From Streptomyces cucumeris (GTDB taxonomy: Bacteria; Actinomycetota; Actinomycetes; Streptomycetales; Streptomycetaceae): a stretch of DNA of 64,000 nucleotides. Numbering within the stretch: position 1 is the stretch's first letter; each line of letters begins with the position of its first letter. Shown here piece by piece: positions 29,021-38,400 of the stretch. The translations under genes and the position numbers were made by a program. The stretch lies in contig NZ_JANCLX010000020.1 of assembly GCF_024295805.1 (NCBI RefSeq), positions 92,085 to 156,084 of the forward strand. The letters are read 5' to 3'. The notes below the pieces were generated by a model, which saw only the letters and a list, made by a program, of their open reading frames with translations, had not been told where the DNA came from and did no database searches.

Positions 29021-29914
29021 GTGACCGAGTACGACGCCCTCGACGAGGCGGCGCAGCCGGAGCCCGCACCGGCCGCCGGTGGCGCGCCGGGCGGGGTCAC
29101 CCCCGCCGACGCGGCCGACGCCGCGCGGCTGGTGGCCTTCGGGCTCCAGCCCAAGCTGCTGCCCGCGCGTGACGTCGAGTACGCCGAACTGCTCCGCCGC
29201 CACCGTGACGAACCGGCCTTCGCCCGGCTCACCGACGCCGTCGCGGCCGGGCTCGGCCTGATCGTGCTGGAGGTGTCCACCCGCGCGGGGATGGCGGTCA
29301 CCGCCGCCGAGGACTCGGTCTTCGCCGTCCGCATGGGCGACTACGCCCGCCGCGCGAGCACCGACTCCGCCGACCGCTTCCTGCACGGGCTCGCCCATCT
29401 CGCCGTCGCCGCCCTCGCCTTCCCCCGCCCCGAGGACCTCGCCGACGACGGCTACATCGGCCGGATCACCGTCAACGGGGTGGACGCCTTCGTCCGCCAG
29501 GCGTGTCGCCGCCTCGAGGAGCGGGCCGAGGAACAGGGCGACAACACCGACCCGGCCACCGACGCCCCCGGTCTCGAGGCCGCCTGGCGGGTGTACGCGC
29601 GGCGCAGCGCCACCGGCGCCACCAAGGACGCCCGCAGACTGGCCGGTTCGACCACCGGCATCATCGGCAAGGCCGTCGCCTTCCTCGTCGACTCCGGCTT
29701 CCTCCAGCGCACCGGGGACGACGCGGGGGGCGCGTACCGCACCACCCCCCGCTACCAGCTCCAGGTGCGCGACATGGCTGCCGGTGCGGCCATGACCGAG
29801 CTGCTGGAGCTGGGCGTCGTCCCCGTCGGCGACGGCAGCGCCACCCTGCTGCCCCCCGACGACACCGACGACCTCGACCTCGTCGCCGACGCCGGTCTGC
29901 CGTTCCACTCCTGA
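29021..29914 (+). CDS. MukE/MksE/JetB-like winged-helix subunit
   Basis: Protein of 297 aa. The first ~30 residues are acidic/Pro-rich. The core is helical with two probable winged-helix units: YAELLRRHRDEPAFARLTDAVAAGLGLIVLEVSTRAGMAVTAAEDSVF, then STTGIIGKAVAFLVDSGFLQRTGDDAGGAYRTTPRYQLQVRDMA. This size and build suit the MukE/JetB subunit that binds kleisin and DNA. The start is GTG at 29021 with AAGGAG eight bases upstream. It sits 73 bases after the kleisin-like gene and 48 before the ATPase gene, so one transcript is likely. No catalytic motif is seen. Confidence 0.6.
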   Translation: MTEYDALDEAAQPEPAPAAGGAPGGVTPADAADAARLVAFGLQPKLLPARDVEYAELLRRHRDEPAFARLTDAVAAGLGLIVLEVSTRAGMAVTAAEDSVFAVRMGDYARRASTDSADRFLHGLAHLAVAALAFPRPEDLADDGYIGRITVNGVDAFVRQACRRLEERAEEQGDNTDPATDAPGLEAAWRVYARRSATGATKDARRLAGSTTGIIGKAVAFLVDSGFLQRTGDDAGGAYRTTPRYQLQVRDMAAGAAMTELLELGVVPVGDGSATLLPPDDTDDLDLVADAGLPFHS

Positions 29915-29962
29915 CGTTCCCGACGCCACCCGCCCCCTGACGCCAACGAGAGTCCTGCCGCC

Positions 29963-32900
29963 ATGTACGAGCTGTCCCGGGTCCGCCTCTACTCCATTGG
30001 GCCGGCCGGTGCGCGTTACGCCGACACCGTGCTGGACCTGCGCGGAGTCGGCGAGCCGGTGCCCAGCCCCGCGCCCACCCAGGCGGAGTTCTTCGAGGAC
30101 GAACCGGTCGGCCCGCCCCGGCGCCCGGCGCCCGCGGGCGTGCTCTTCCTGGAGAACGGCGGCGGCAAGTCCGTTCTGCTGAAGCTGATCTTCTCGGTGA
30201 TGCTGCCGGGCCACCGCAACACCCTCGGCGGCGCCAGCTCCGGTGTGCTGCGCAAGTTCCTGCTCGCCGACGACTGCGGCCATGTCGCCCTGGAGTGGCA
30301 GCACACCGTCACCGGTGAGACGGTCGTGGTCGGCAAGGTCAGCGAGTGGCGCGGCCGTCAGGTCTCCAACGACCCGCGCAAGTTCGCCGAGGCGTGGTAC
30401 TCCTTCCGCCCCGGCCCCGGGCTCAGCCTGGACTCACTCCCCGTCGCCGAGTCCGCCGCGGTGCGGCCCGCCGCCGAGGGCGCCTCCACCGCCCGCGGCC
30501 GCCGCCGCACCATGAAGGGGTTCCGCGACGCGCTCACCGAGGCGGGCAAGGCGTATCCGCACCTCGATGTGGTCTGGGTGGAGATCCACGAGCGCTGGAA
30601 CGAACACCTCGGCGACCTCGGTCTGGACCCCGAACTCTTCCGCTACCAGCGGGAGATGAACGCCGACGAGGGCGAGGCGGCCGGGCTCTTCGCCGTCAAG
30701 AACGACTCCGACTTCACCGATCTGCTGCTCCGCGCCGTCACCGACACCCGGGACACCGACGGGCTCGCCGACCTCGTCCACGGTTTCGCGCACAAGCTCG
30801 GCCGCCGCGCCGAGCTCACTGCCGAACGGGACTTCACCGCCGGATCGCTGGACCTGTTGTCGCGGATCGCCGAGGCGGCTGGCCGGCGGGAGCAGGCGCG
30901 CGGTGTGCACGCGGGCGCCGAGCGCCGCACCCGTACGCTCGCCCGGCGGCTCTCCGCGCGGGGCGCCGAGGAGCGCGGCCGCGCCGCCGAATTGGCCCAG
31001 CAGGTGGCCTCCGCCGCGCATGCGGTCACCGGGGCCGAGACGGCGCGGGGCCGCAGCGACCTCGTCGCCGCCGAACTCGCCTACCGGCACGCCTCGCTGG
31101 CGCTCGCCGCCGCCGAGAAGGGCGCCGCCGCTCAGCGCCGTGAGCTGAACGACGCCCGCACCCTGCACTCCGCCTGGCAGGCCGCCGAGACCGTACTGCG
31201 CCACCGCGCCGCCGCCGACCGCTCCGCGCGCGTCGCCGCCGCCATCCGCGAGGCCGAGCGGGACGCCGCGCCCGCCCTCGCCGCCCGCGCCAAGGCCGCC
31301 GCCGATCTGGTCCGCGCGCTGCACGCGGCGGCCGGGGACGGCGAACGGGTGGCCAACGAGGAGGAGGAGCGCTCCGCCGCCCTCCAGGAGACCGGCGAGG
31401 CCGCCCACCGGGACGCGACCGCCGCCGCCACCGCCGCGCAGCGCGCCCGCAGTGAGGCCGAGCATCTGCGGCAGCGGCTCACCGAGGTCGAGCAGGAGAC
31501 CGCCGAGGCCGTGCGCGCCGGATGGCTGGACGACTCGGCCCCGGACGCCGACCCGGCCCGCGCGGCGCTCGCCGCGAGCGACGCGGAGAAGACCGCGGCC
31601 GCCGCCTGGGACTCCGCCCGGGAGACGGCCCGCCGCACCGCCGACCAGGCCGCCACGGCCGCCGGTGACCAGGCTCGCACCGAACTGGCCGCCGCGCGCG
31701 CGGCGGACGCGGCCCGGGCCGCGGAGTCCGTGTACGAGGGGGAGCGGCGGACGGCCGAGGCGCTCGGCGCCGAACCCCGCCTGGCCGAACTGCTGGGGCT
31801 GCCCCAGCCATCGGCACCCGTCCCCGCCCCCCGCGGCACCCGCCGCCCGTCGGCGGCGCGTTCGGACGGGCGGACGTCCGTGACGGTGCGTCTCACGGAC
31901 CCCGGCGCGGGCGGTCGTCCGCTGCCCGCCGACTCCGGCCGGGCCGGGTGGATCACGGTCCCGGTCGACGACGACCCCGACGCGGACGACATGCTGGGCC
32001 TCGACCGACTCCCCGCGGCCTTCCGCGCCGACACCCCCGCCTGCCCGTCGGGGCTCCAGCCCGACCCGGCGGACGACCACGCCTACGCGGACGACGCGGA
32101 CGACGAACCGACGGCCCGTACCCGGAACCGGGACGAACAGCCCGCCACCGACCCCCTGGTGCCGGTGGACTCCCCGGCTCCGGGCGGCACCCCGGCGGAT
32201 GCGCGGGACGTCGGCCACGAGGGTGCTCCCGCGGGCGGCGGAGGTCCTGATGAAGCTGATGCCGGTACGGAGGCCGACGCGGACGCGCTCGGGGCGGTCG
32301 CGCCGGAGTCCGCCACGGACGCCACCCCCCGTACCGCCGCCGGGGGCGGCACCCGTGCCGTGGGGGCGGACGCCGTTCCGCCGCGGCGGGTGACCGTCCG
32401 GATCGAGGACGGGGACGGCGACCGGCATCACCGCCGTGTGGTGGCCGCCGATTCGCGGCCCACCGGACGGGTCTCGGCCGATGCCGGGGACGAGTCCGGT
32501 CAGGACGTGCCCGGTTCCGTGCCGCCGCCCGCGCCACCCCGCACCGATGCCGACACCACGGAGGATCCCGACACCGCGGACAGCCCCGGGCCCTCCGCCG
32601 ACGACCCCGACTGCTGGGACCCCGAGCTGGGGGACGACAGCGACACGGCCGCCGGGGAAACCGACACCACCCGCGCGACCGCGGCACCGCCGCTGCGCCC
32701 CGAAGGTCCGCTGACCGCCGAGGAGCTGGACCGCAACGCCGAGGCGCTGCGCGAACTGCTCGACGAGAGCGTCGCCTCCGCCGAGCGGCAGCTCTTCGAG
32801 CTGCGGACGGCCGCCGCCGACGATGCGCGGATCCTCGGCGCGCTCGGCGACGGCGGGCTGCTGCCGCCCAGCCCGGATGTGCTGGCCGCCGTCGAATTCC

Positions 32901-35494
32901 TCGGTGAGCACGGCATTCCGGCGCTCCCGGGCTGGCGTTACCTCGCCCAGGCGGTCGACCCCGTCGACCACGCCGCCGTGCTCGCGGCCCGCCCCGAACT
33001 CGTGGACGGGGTGGTGATCACCGACCCCGACACCCATGCCCGCGCCCGCGAGGTGCTGGGACAGGCGTCGCTGCTGCCGCGGTCCGCCGTGGCCGTCGGC
33101 ACCGCCGCCGCGCTGCTGGCGCCCACCCCCGCCCCGGGGGAGCGGGACAGCGGGGTGTTCCTGGTCCCGCCGAACCCGGCGATGCACGACGAGCGCGCCG
33201 CCGACGACGAGCGGCGTGAGCTGCGCGCCCGCGCCACCGCCCGTGACGAGGAGATCCGGGCCCTCGCGGCCCGGCTGGCGGGGGACCGCGCGCTCTCGGC
33301 ACGGCTCGCCTCCTGGCGCTCCGGCTGCCCGCAAGGGCGGCTGGCCGAACTGGCGGTCGCCGCCCAGGAGGCGCGGGAGAGCGCCGACACCGCGCAGCGG
33401 GAGCTGGTGGAGACGCGGACGGCCCGTGCCGAGGCCGACGAGGCCGCCACCGAGGCGGCCCGGGTCCGTGACGAGCGGCAGGAGGCGGCCCAGCGCGCCC
33501 GCCGCGTGGCGGACGCGCTGGCCGGTCTGGCCCACCGGCTGCGGCAGCGGGCCGCCTGGCAGACCCGGCTGCGCGAACTGGCCGACGAGGCCGCCGAGTC
33601 GGAGGAGCGGGCCGACGCCCTGGTGGACCGGGCCCGTGCGGCCGACGAGGACCGGCGCGCGGCCCAGCGCGCCGCCGACGACGCGCGCCGCACCGCCCGT
33701 GCCCTGCGCGCCGAGCGGGCCGAGATCGCGGGCGCGCCCGACGACCTCGGGGAGGACACCGAGCCGCCCACCGCCTCGCTGCCCGCGCTCCGCGAGGCGT
33801 ACCGCGCGGCGTCCCAGGTGTACGAGAAGGTCGGTGTGGGCGCCGATCTCCGTGCCGAACAGGCCCGTGCGGAAAGCGACGAGAGCGCCGCCCTCGCCAC
33901 CCTCGACCGGCTCACCAACAAGGTCCGCACCCGCGCCGCCCAGCTCCTGGAGGGCACCGACGGCGCCGACGGACCCTCCCGGCAGGCCGCCGCGGCCCGC
34001 GCGGAGTCGCTGGTCCAGATGTTGGAGACACGCGCCTCGGCGGCGAGCGAGCAGCTCGGACGGCTGCGCGGCGAGGCCGAGCGGCTGGCACCCGCCGACG
34101 ACGGCGAGGCCCACACCGAGCTGCCCGAGGAGATGGTCCCGGCCGACGCCGACCGGGCCAAGGAACTGCTGCGCACCGCCACCACCGAACTGGCCGCCCG
34201 CACCGACGCGCTGGACACCGCCCGTACCGTCCACGCCGATCTGCTGCGCTCCCACCGCGCCGCGGAGGACGCGGCGGGCGGGTTCGACGAGACCGCCGCG
34301 CTCCTGCGGGACCTGCTGCGCGACGGACCGGGCACCGGCGAGGCGGAGACGGAAGCGCCCGAGCCGTACACCGGGGACCTCGCCGAGGCCCGCCAGGCCG
34401 CGGCCGAGACCCGCCGCTCGCTGCGCGGCTGCGCCGCCGACCTCTCCCAGGCCGAATCGGCGGTCCGGGAGGCGAGCGACGTCCTCGTCCGGCACGCCAA
34501 CTCCACCCGCTACGAGCAGGTCCGCACCCCGGCCCGGCAGCAGATCCGGGAGCTGCCCGCGGCGGCCCTGCCCGAGCACGCCGCGGCCTGGGCCGAGGCG
34601 TTCGCACCCCGGCTGCGCGTCCTCACCGACGAGCTGGAGCAGTTGGAGCGCAACCGCGGCAGCATCGTGGACCGGCTGCGCGGTCTGGTGGAGTCCTGTC
34701 TGGCCACGCTGCGTTCGGCCCAGCGGCTCTCCCGGCTCCCGGAGGGCCTCGGTGAGTGGTCGGGCCAGGAGTTCCTGCGGATCCGCTTCGAGGACCCCGA
34801 CCAGGCGACGCTGACGGAGCGGCTGGGCGAGGTCATCGACGAGGCCACCCGCTCCGCCGTGAAGAAGAACTCCGACCTGCGCCGGGACGGTATGTCCCTG
34901 CTGCTGCGCGGGGTGCAGGCCGCACTCCAGCCGCGCGGGGTGGCGGTGGAGATCCTCAAGCCGGACGCGGTGCTGCGGGCCGAGCGGGTGCCGGTCGGGC
35001 AGATGGGCGATGTGTTCTCCGGCGGCCAGCTGCTGACCGCCGCCATCGCCCTGTACTGCACCATGGCCGCGCTGCGCAGCAACGACCGCGGCCGGGACCG
35101 GCACCGCCACGCGGGCACGCTCTTCCTCGACAACCCCATCGGCCGGGCCAACGCCACCTATCTGCTGGAGCTCCAGCGGGCGGTCGCCGATGCCCTCGGC
35201 GTCCAGCTCCTGTACACCACGGGGCTGTTCGACACCACGGCGCTGGCCGAGTTCCCGCTGGTGATCCGGTTGCGCAATGACGCGGATCTGCGGGCGGGGC
35301 TGAAGTACATCAGCGTCGAGGAGCATCTGCGCCCGGGCCTGCCCCAGAGCGATCCGGAGGGCGAGCAGGTGCACGGCCAGATCACCGCCACCCGGATGTA
35401 CAAGCGGCCCGCCGAGACCCCGGCGCGCGAGGAGACCCCGGCGCCCGGGGCCGCCGAGGTCTCCGACACCGCTCAGGAGCGGACCGCGGGCTAG
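29963..35494 (+). CDS. Giant SMC-like ATPase, MukB/MksB/JetC-like
   Basis: Protein of 1843 aa with the split ABC head of SMC-type ATPases. Walker A ENGGGKSV is at 64-71, the ABC signature FSGGQ at 1685-1689, and Walker B LFLDN at 1720-1724. The head is followed by an Ala/Glu/Arg-rich coiled coil (~310-630), an acidic disordered insertion (~639-919), a hinge-like globular segment (~965-1075: DVLAAVEFLGEHGIPALPGWRYLAQ...VVITDPDTHARAREVL) and a return coiled coil (~1080-1560). The residue after the Walker B Asp is Asn1724 instead of the usual Glu. It should form a DNA-clamping complex with the two upstream proteins. No TOPRIM/JetD gene follows; the next gene is convergent and overlaps at CTAG. 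Confidence 0.75.
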   Translation: MYELSRVRLYSIGPAGARYADTVLDLRGVGEPVPSPAPTQAEFFEDEPVGPPRRPAPAGVLFLENGGGKSVLLKLIFSVMLPGHRNTLGGASSGVLRKFLLADDCGHVALEWQHTVTGETVVVGKVSEWRGRQVSNDPRKFAEAWYSFRPGPGLSLDSLPVAESAAVRPAAEGASTARGRRRTMKGFRDALTEAGKAYPHLDVVWVEIHERWNEHLGDLGLDPELFRYQREMNADEGEAAGLFAVKNDSDFTDLLLRAVTDTRDTDGLADLVHGFAHKLGRRAELTAERDFTAGSLDLLSRIAEAAGRREQARGVHAGAERRTRTLARRLSARGAEERGRAAELAQQVASAAHAVTGAETARGRSDLVAAELAYRHASLALAAAEKGAAAQRRELNDARTLHSAWQAAETVLRHRAAADRSARVAAAIREAERDAAPALAARAKAAADLVRALHAAAGDGERVANEEEERSAALQETGEAAHRDATAAATAAQRARSEAEHLRQRLTEVEQETAEAVRAGWLDDSAPDADPARAALAASDAEKTAAAAWDSARETARRTADQAATAAGDQARTELAAARAADAARAAESVYEGERRTAEALGAEPRLAELLGLPQPSAPVPAPRGTRRPSAARSDGRTSVTVRLTDPGAGGRPLPADSGRAGWITVPVDDDPDADDMLGLDRLPAAFRADTPACPSGLQPDPADDHAYADDADDEPTARTRNRDEQPATDPLVPVDSPAPGGTPADARDVGHEGAPAGGGGPDEADAGTEADADALGAVAPESATDATPRTAAGGGTRAVGADAVPPRRVTVRIEDGDGDRHHRRVVAADSRPTGRVSADAGDESGQDVPGSVPPPAPPRTDADTTEDPDTADSPGPSADDPDCWDPELGDDSDTAAGETDTTRATAAPPLRPEGPLTAEELDRNAEALRELLDESVASAERQLFELRTAAADDARILGALGDGGLLPPSPDVLAAVEFLGEHGIPALPGWRYLAQAVDPVDHAAVLAARPELVDGVVITDPDTHARAREVLGQASLLPRSAVAVGTAAALLAPTPAPGERDSGVFLVPPNPAMHDERAADDERRELRARATARDEEIRALAARLAGDRALSARLASWRSGCPQGRLAELAVAAQEARESADTAQRELVETRTARAEADEAATEAARVRDERQEAAQRARRVADALAGLAHRLRQRAAWQTRLRELADEAAESEERADALVDRARAADEDRRAAQRAADDARRTARALRAERAEIAGAPDDLGEDTEPPTASLPALREAYRAASQVYEKVGVGADLRAEQARAESDESAALATLDRLTNKVRTRAAQLLEGTDGADGPSRQAAAARAESLVQMLETRASAASEQLGRLRGEAERLAPADDGEAHTELPEEMVPADADRAKELLRTATTELAARTDALDTARTVHADLLRSHRAAEDAAGGFDETAALLRDLLRDGPGTGEAETEAPEPYTGDLAEARQAAAETRRSLRGCAADLSQAESAVREASDVLVRHANSTRYEQVRTPARQQIRELPAAALPEHAAAWAEAFAPRLRVLTDELEQLERNRGSIVDRLRGLVESCLATLRSAQRLSRLPEGLGEWSGQEFLRIRFEDPDQATLTERLGEVIDEATRSAVKKNSDLRRDGMSLLLRGVQAALQPRGVAVEILKPDAVLRAERVPVGQMGDVFSGGQLLTAAIALYCTMAALRSNDRGRDRHRHAGTLFLDNPIGRANATYLLELQRAVADALGVQLLYTTGLFDTTALAEFPLVIRLRNDADLRAGLKYISVEEHLRPGLPQSDPEGEQVHGQITATRMYKRPAETPAREETPAPGAAEVSDTAQERTAG

Positions 35495-38400
35495 TTGGTC
35501 ACCAGCAGCGTGGCACTTCCCGCCGAGGCCGCCTGGTTGACGGAGCCGTTGTAGTTGGCAGTGACGGTGTACGTCCCCTTGGGGAGCGGGTTGAACGTCC
35601 CCGAGGCCACGCCGTTGACCAGGGTCACGGTCTGCGGGGTCCGCCCCGGGATGGCCAGGGTGACGGTTCCGGTGGGTGTGCCCGTACCGGGGAGGACCGT
35701 GGCCACCGTGGCGGTGAGGGTCACCGGGTCGTTGACCCTCGCGGGGTTCGGTGTGGCGACCACGGCGGTGGTGGTGGACGCCTTGTTGACGGTCTGGGTG
35801 TCGGTGCCGGTGGAGGGGGCCAGGCTGTCGGTGCCGTTGAAGGTGCCGGTGACGGTGAACGGACTCCCCGTCGCGGTGGTGTAGGTGCGGGTGGCGGTCG
35901 CGACGCCCAGCACGACCGGGACGGTGACGGAGGCGCTGCCGTCACCGAAGGAGAAGGTGACGGTCCCGCCCAGGATGCCGGCGGGCGAGATGACCGCCTG
36001 GGCGGTCACCGTCTGGCCGACCACCGACGGATCGGGCGAGGTGGTCACCGTGGTGGTGGTCGCGGTCTTGCTGACCGTCTGGGTGTCGGTGCCCGTGGAC
36101 GTCGTGAAGTTGGTGTCGCCGTTGTAGGCGGCGGTGATGGGGAAGGGGCTTCCGGTCCTGGTGGCGTAGGTGTGGGTGACACTGGCGACCCCGCCGGCGA
36201 GCGTCGCCGTGGCGTTGCCGGTGCCGTCGCCGAAGCTGAAGGTGACCGTGCCGGTGGGCGTCCCCGCACCGGGCGCGATGGCCGCCACGGTGGCGGTGAT
36301 GGTCACCGACTGCCCGGCCGTCGACGGATCCGGTGTGGACACCACATTCGTGCTGGTGGACGCCTTGTTGACGGTCTGGCTGTCGGTGCCGCTGGAGGTG
36401 TTGAAGGTGTCACTGCCGTTGTAGGAGGCGGTGACGGTGTACGGGCTTCCGGAGGTTCCGCTGAAGACATGGGTGACCGTCGCGACCCCGGCGGACAGCG
36501 TCGCCGTGGTACTGCCCGTGCCGTCGCCGAAGGTGAAGGTGACCGTGCCGCCCGGTGTGCCGTTGCCGGGCGCCAGCGGGGTGACCGTCGCGGAGAAGGT
36601 CACCGACTGGCCCGCCACCGAGGGATCCGGGCCGGAGACCACCGCGGTGGCCGTGTTCGCCTTGTTGACCGTCTGGGTGTCGGTGCCGCTGGACGCCGTG
36701 AAGTTGGCGTCCGCGTTGTAGGTCGCGGTGATGGGGAAGGGGCTTCCCGTCCGGGTGGTGTAGACGTGGCCGACGGTCGCCACTCCGCCCACCAGGGTGG
36801 CGGTGGCGTTGGAGGTGCCGTCGCCGAAGCTGAAGGTGACGGTGCCGGTGGGGGTTCCGGCGCCGGGTGCGACGGAGGCGACGGTGGCGGTGATGGTGGT
36901 GGACTGTCCGGTGACGGTGGGGTCGGGGCTGGAGGCCACGGCGGTGGTGGTGGCGGCCCGGTTGACCGTCTGGGTGTCCGTCCCGCTGGAGACGTTGAAG
37001 TCGTTGTCCCCGTTGTAGGTGGCCGTGAGGGTGTACGGGCTGCCGGACGTCCCCGCGTAGGCGTGGCCGAGGCTCGCCACTCCGCCGACCAGGGTGGCGG
37101 TGGCGTTGGAGGTGCCGTCGCCGAAGCTGAAGGTGACGGTGCCGGTGGGGGTTCCGGCGCCGGGTGCGACGGAGGCGACGGTGGCGGTGATGGTGGTGGA
37201 CTGTCCGGTGACGGTGGGGTCGGGGCTGGAGGCCACGGCGGTGGTGGTGGCGGCCCGGTTGACCGTCTGGGTGTCCGTCCCACTGGAGCCGGTGAAGTTG
37301 GTGTCGCCGTTGTAGGTGCCGGTGATGGTGTACGGGCTGCCGGTGGTCCCCGTGTACACGTGGGAGACCACGGCCTGGCCGTTGTTCACCGGTGCGGTGG
37401 CGTTGGGGGTGCCGTCGCCGAAGCTGAAGGTGACGGTGCCGGTGGGGGTTCCGGCGCCGGGGGCGACGGAGGCGACGGTGGCGGTGATGGTGGTGGACTG
37501 GCCGGCCACGGTGGGGTCGGGGGAGGAGACCACCGCGGTGCTCGTCGCGGCCGGGGCGACGGTCTGGGTGTCGGTGCCGCTGGACGCGGTGAAGCTGGTG
37601 TCTCCGTTGTAGGTACCGGTGACCGTGACCGGGCCGCCCGCCGTCGTGTAGGTGTGGGTGATCCGGGCCACGCCACCGGAGACCGTCGCCATCTCGGTGG
37701 GGCTGCCGTCGCCGAAGTCGAAGGTCACGACGCCGGTGGGTACGCCCGCGCCCGGGGCGACCGGTGCCACGGTCGCGGTGAGGGTCACCGGCTGGCCGGT
37801 CACCGACGGATCCGGTGCGGAGGTGACCGTGGTGGTCGTGGCCGCCGCGTTCACCGTGTGCGAGTCCGACCCCGTGGAGGCGCTGAAGTCGCCGTCACCG
37901 CTGTAGTGGGCGGTGACCGTGTACGGGCTGCCCGTCGCGCTGATGTAGGAGTGGGCGACCGTGGCCACCCCGGCGATGAGCGGCGCGGTGATGACCGCGG
38001 TCCCGTCGCCGAAGTCGAAGGAGACCGTACCGGTGGGCACTCCGCTGCCCGGCGGCGTCGGGGCCACGGTCGCGGTGAAGACGACCGACTGCCCGGTCAC
38101 CGAGGGGTCGGGGGAGGAGACCACCGTGGTGGAGGTGGTGGCGGCGCCGGGCGAGACCGTATGGGTGTCGGTCGCGGTGGCCGGGGCGAAGTCGGCGTCC
38201 CCGCTGTAGTCCGCGGTGGCCGTGTAGGGGCTGCCGGAGGAGTCCGCGTAGGTGTGGGTGATGGTGGCGACTCCGGCGGAGACCGCGGCCGTGACCGGTT
38301 CACCGCCGTCGCCGAAGTCGAAGGTGACGGTGCCGGTGGGGGTGCCCGCGCCCGGGGCGGCCACCGACACCCTGGCGGTGAAGGTGACCTCCTGCCCGGC

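Noticed and set aside
30434..35374. Very long open frame on the minus strand opposite the SMC-like ATPase
   Set aside because: Its translation is Gly/Arg/Val-rich low complexity with no domain, and it mirrors the real gene's codon bias. It is a GC-rich antisense shadow.
27415..35494. Assignment as a classical Wadjet or TIGR02680-type cassette
   Set aside because: No JetD/TOPRIM or DUF2397-2399-like partner is visible within the operon or immediately beside it, so only a relationship to Muk/Mks/Jet complexes is claimed.
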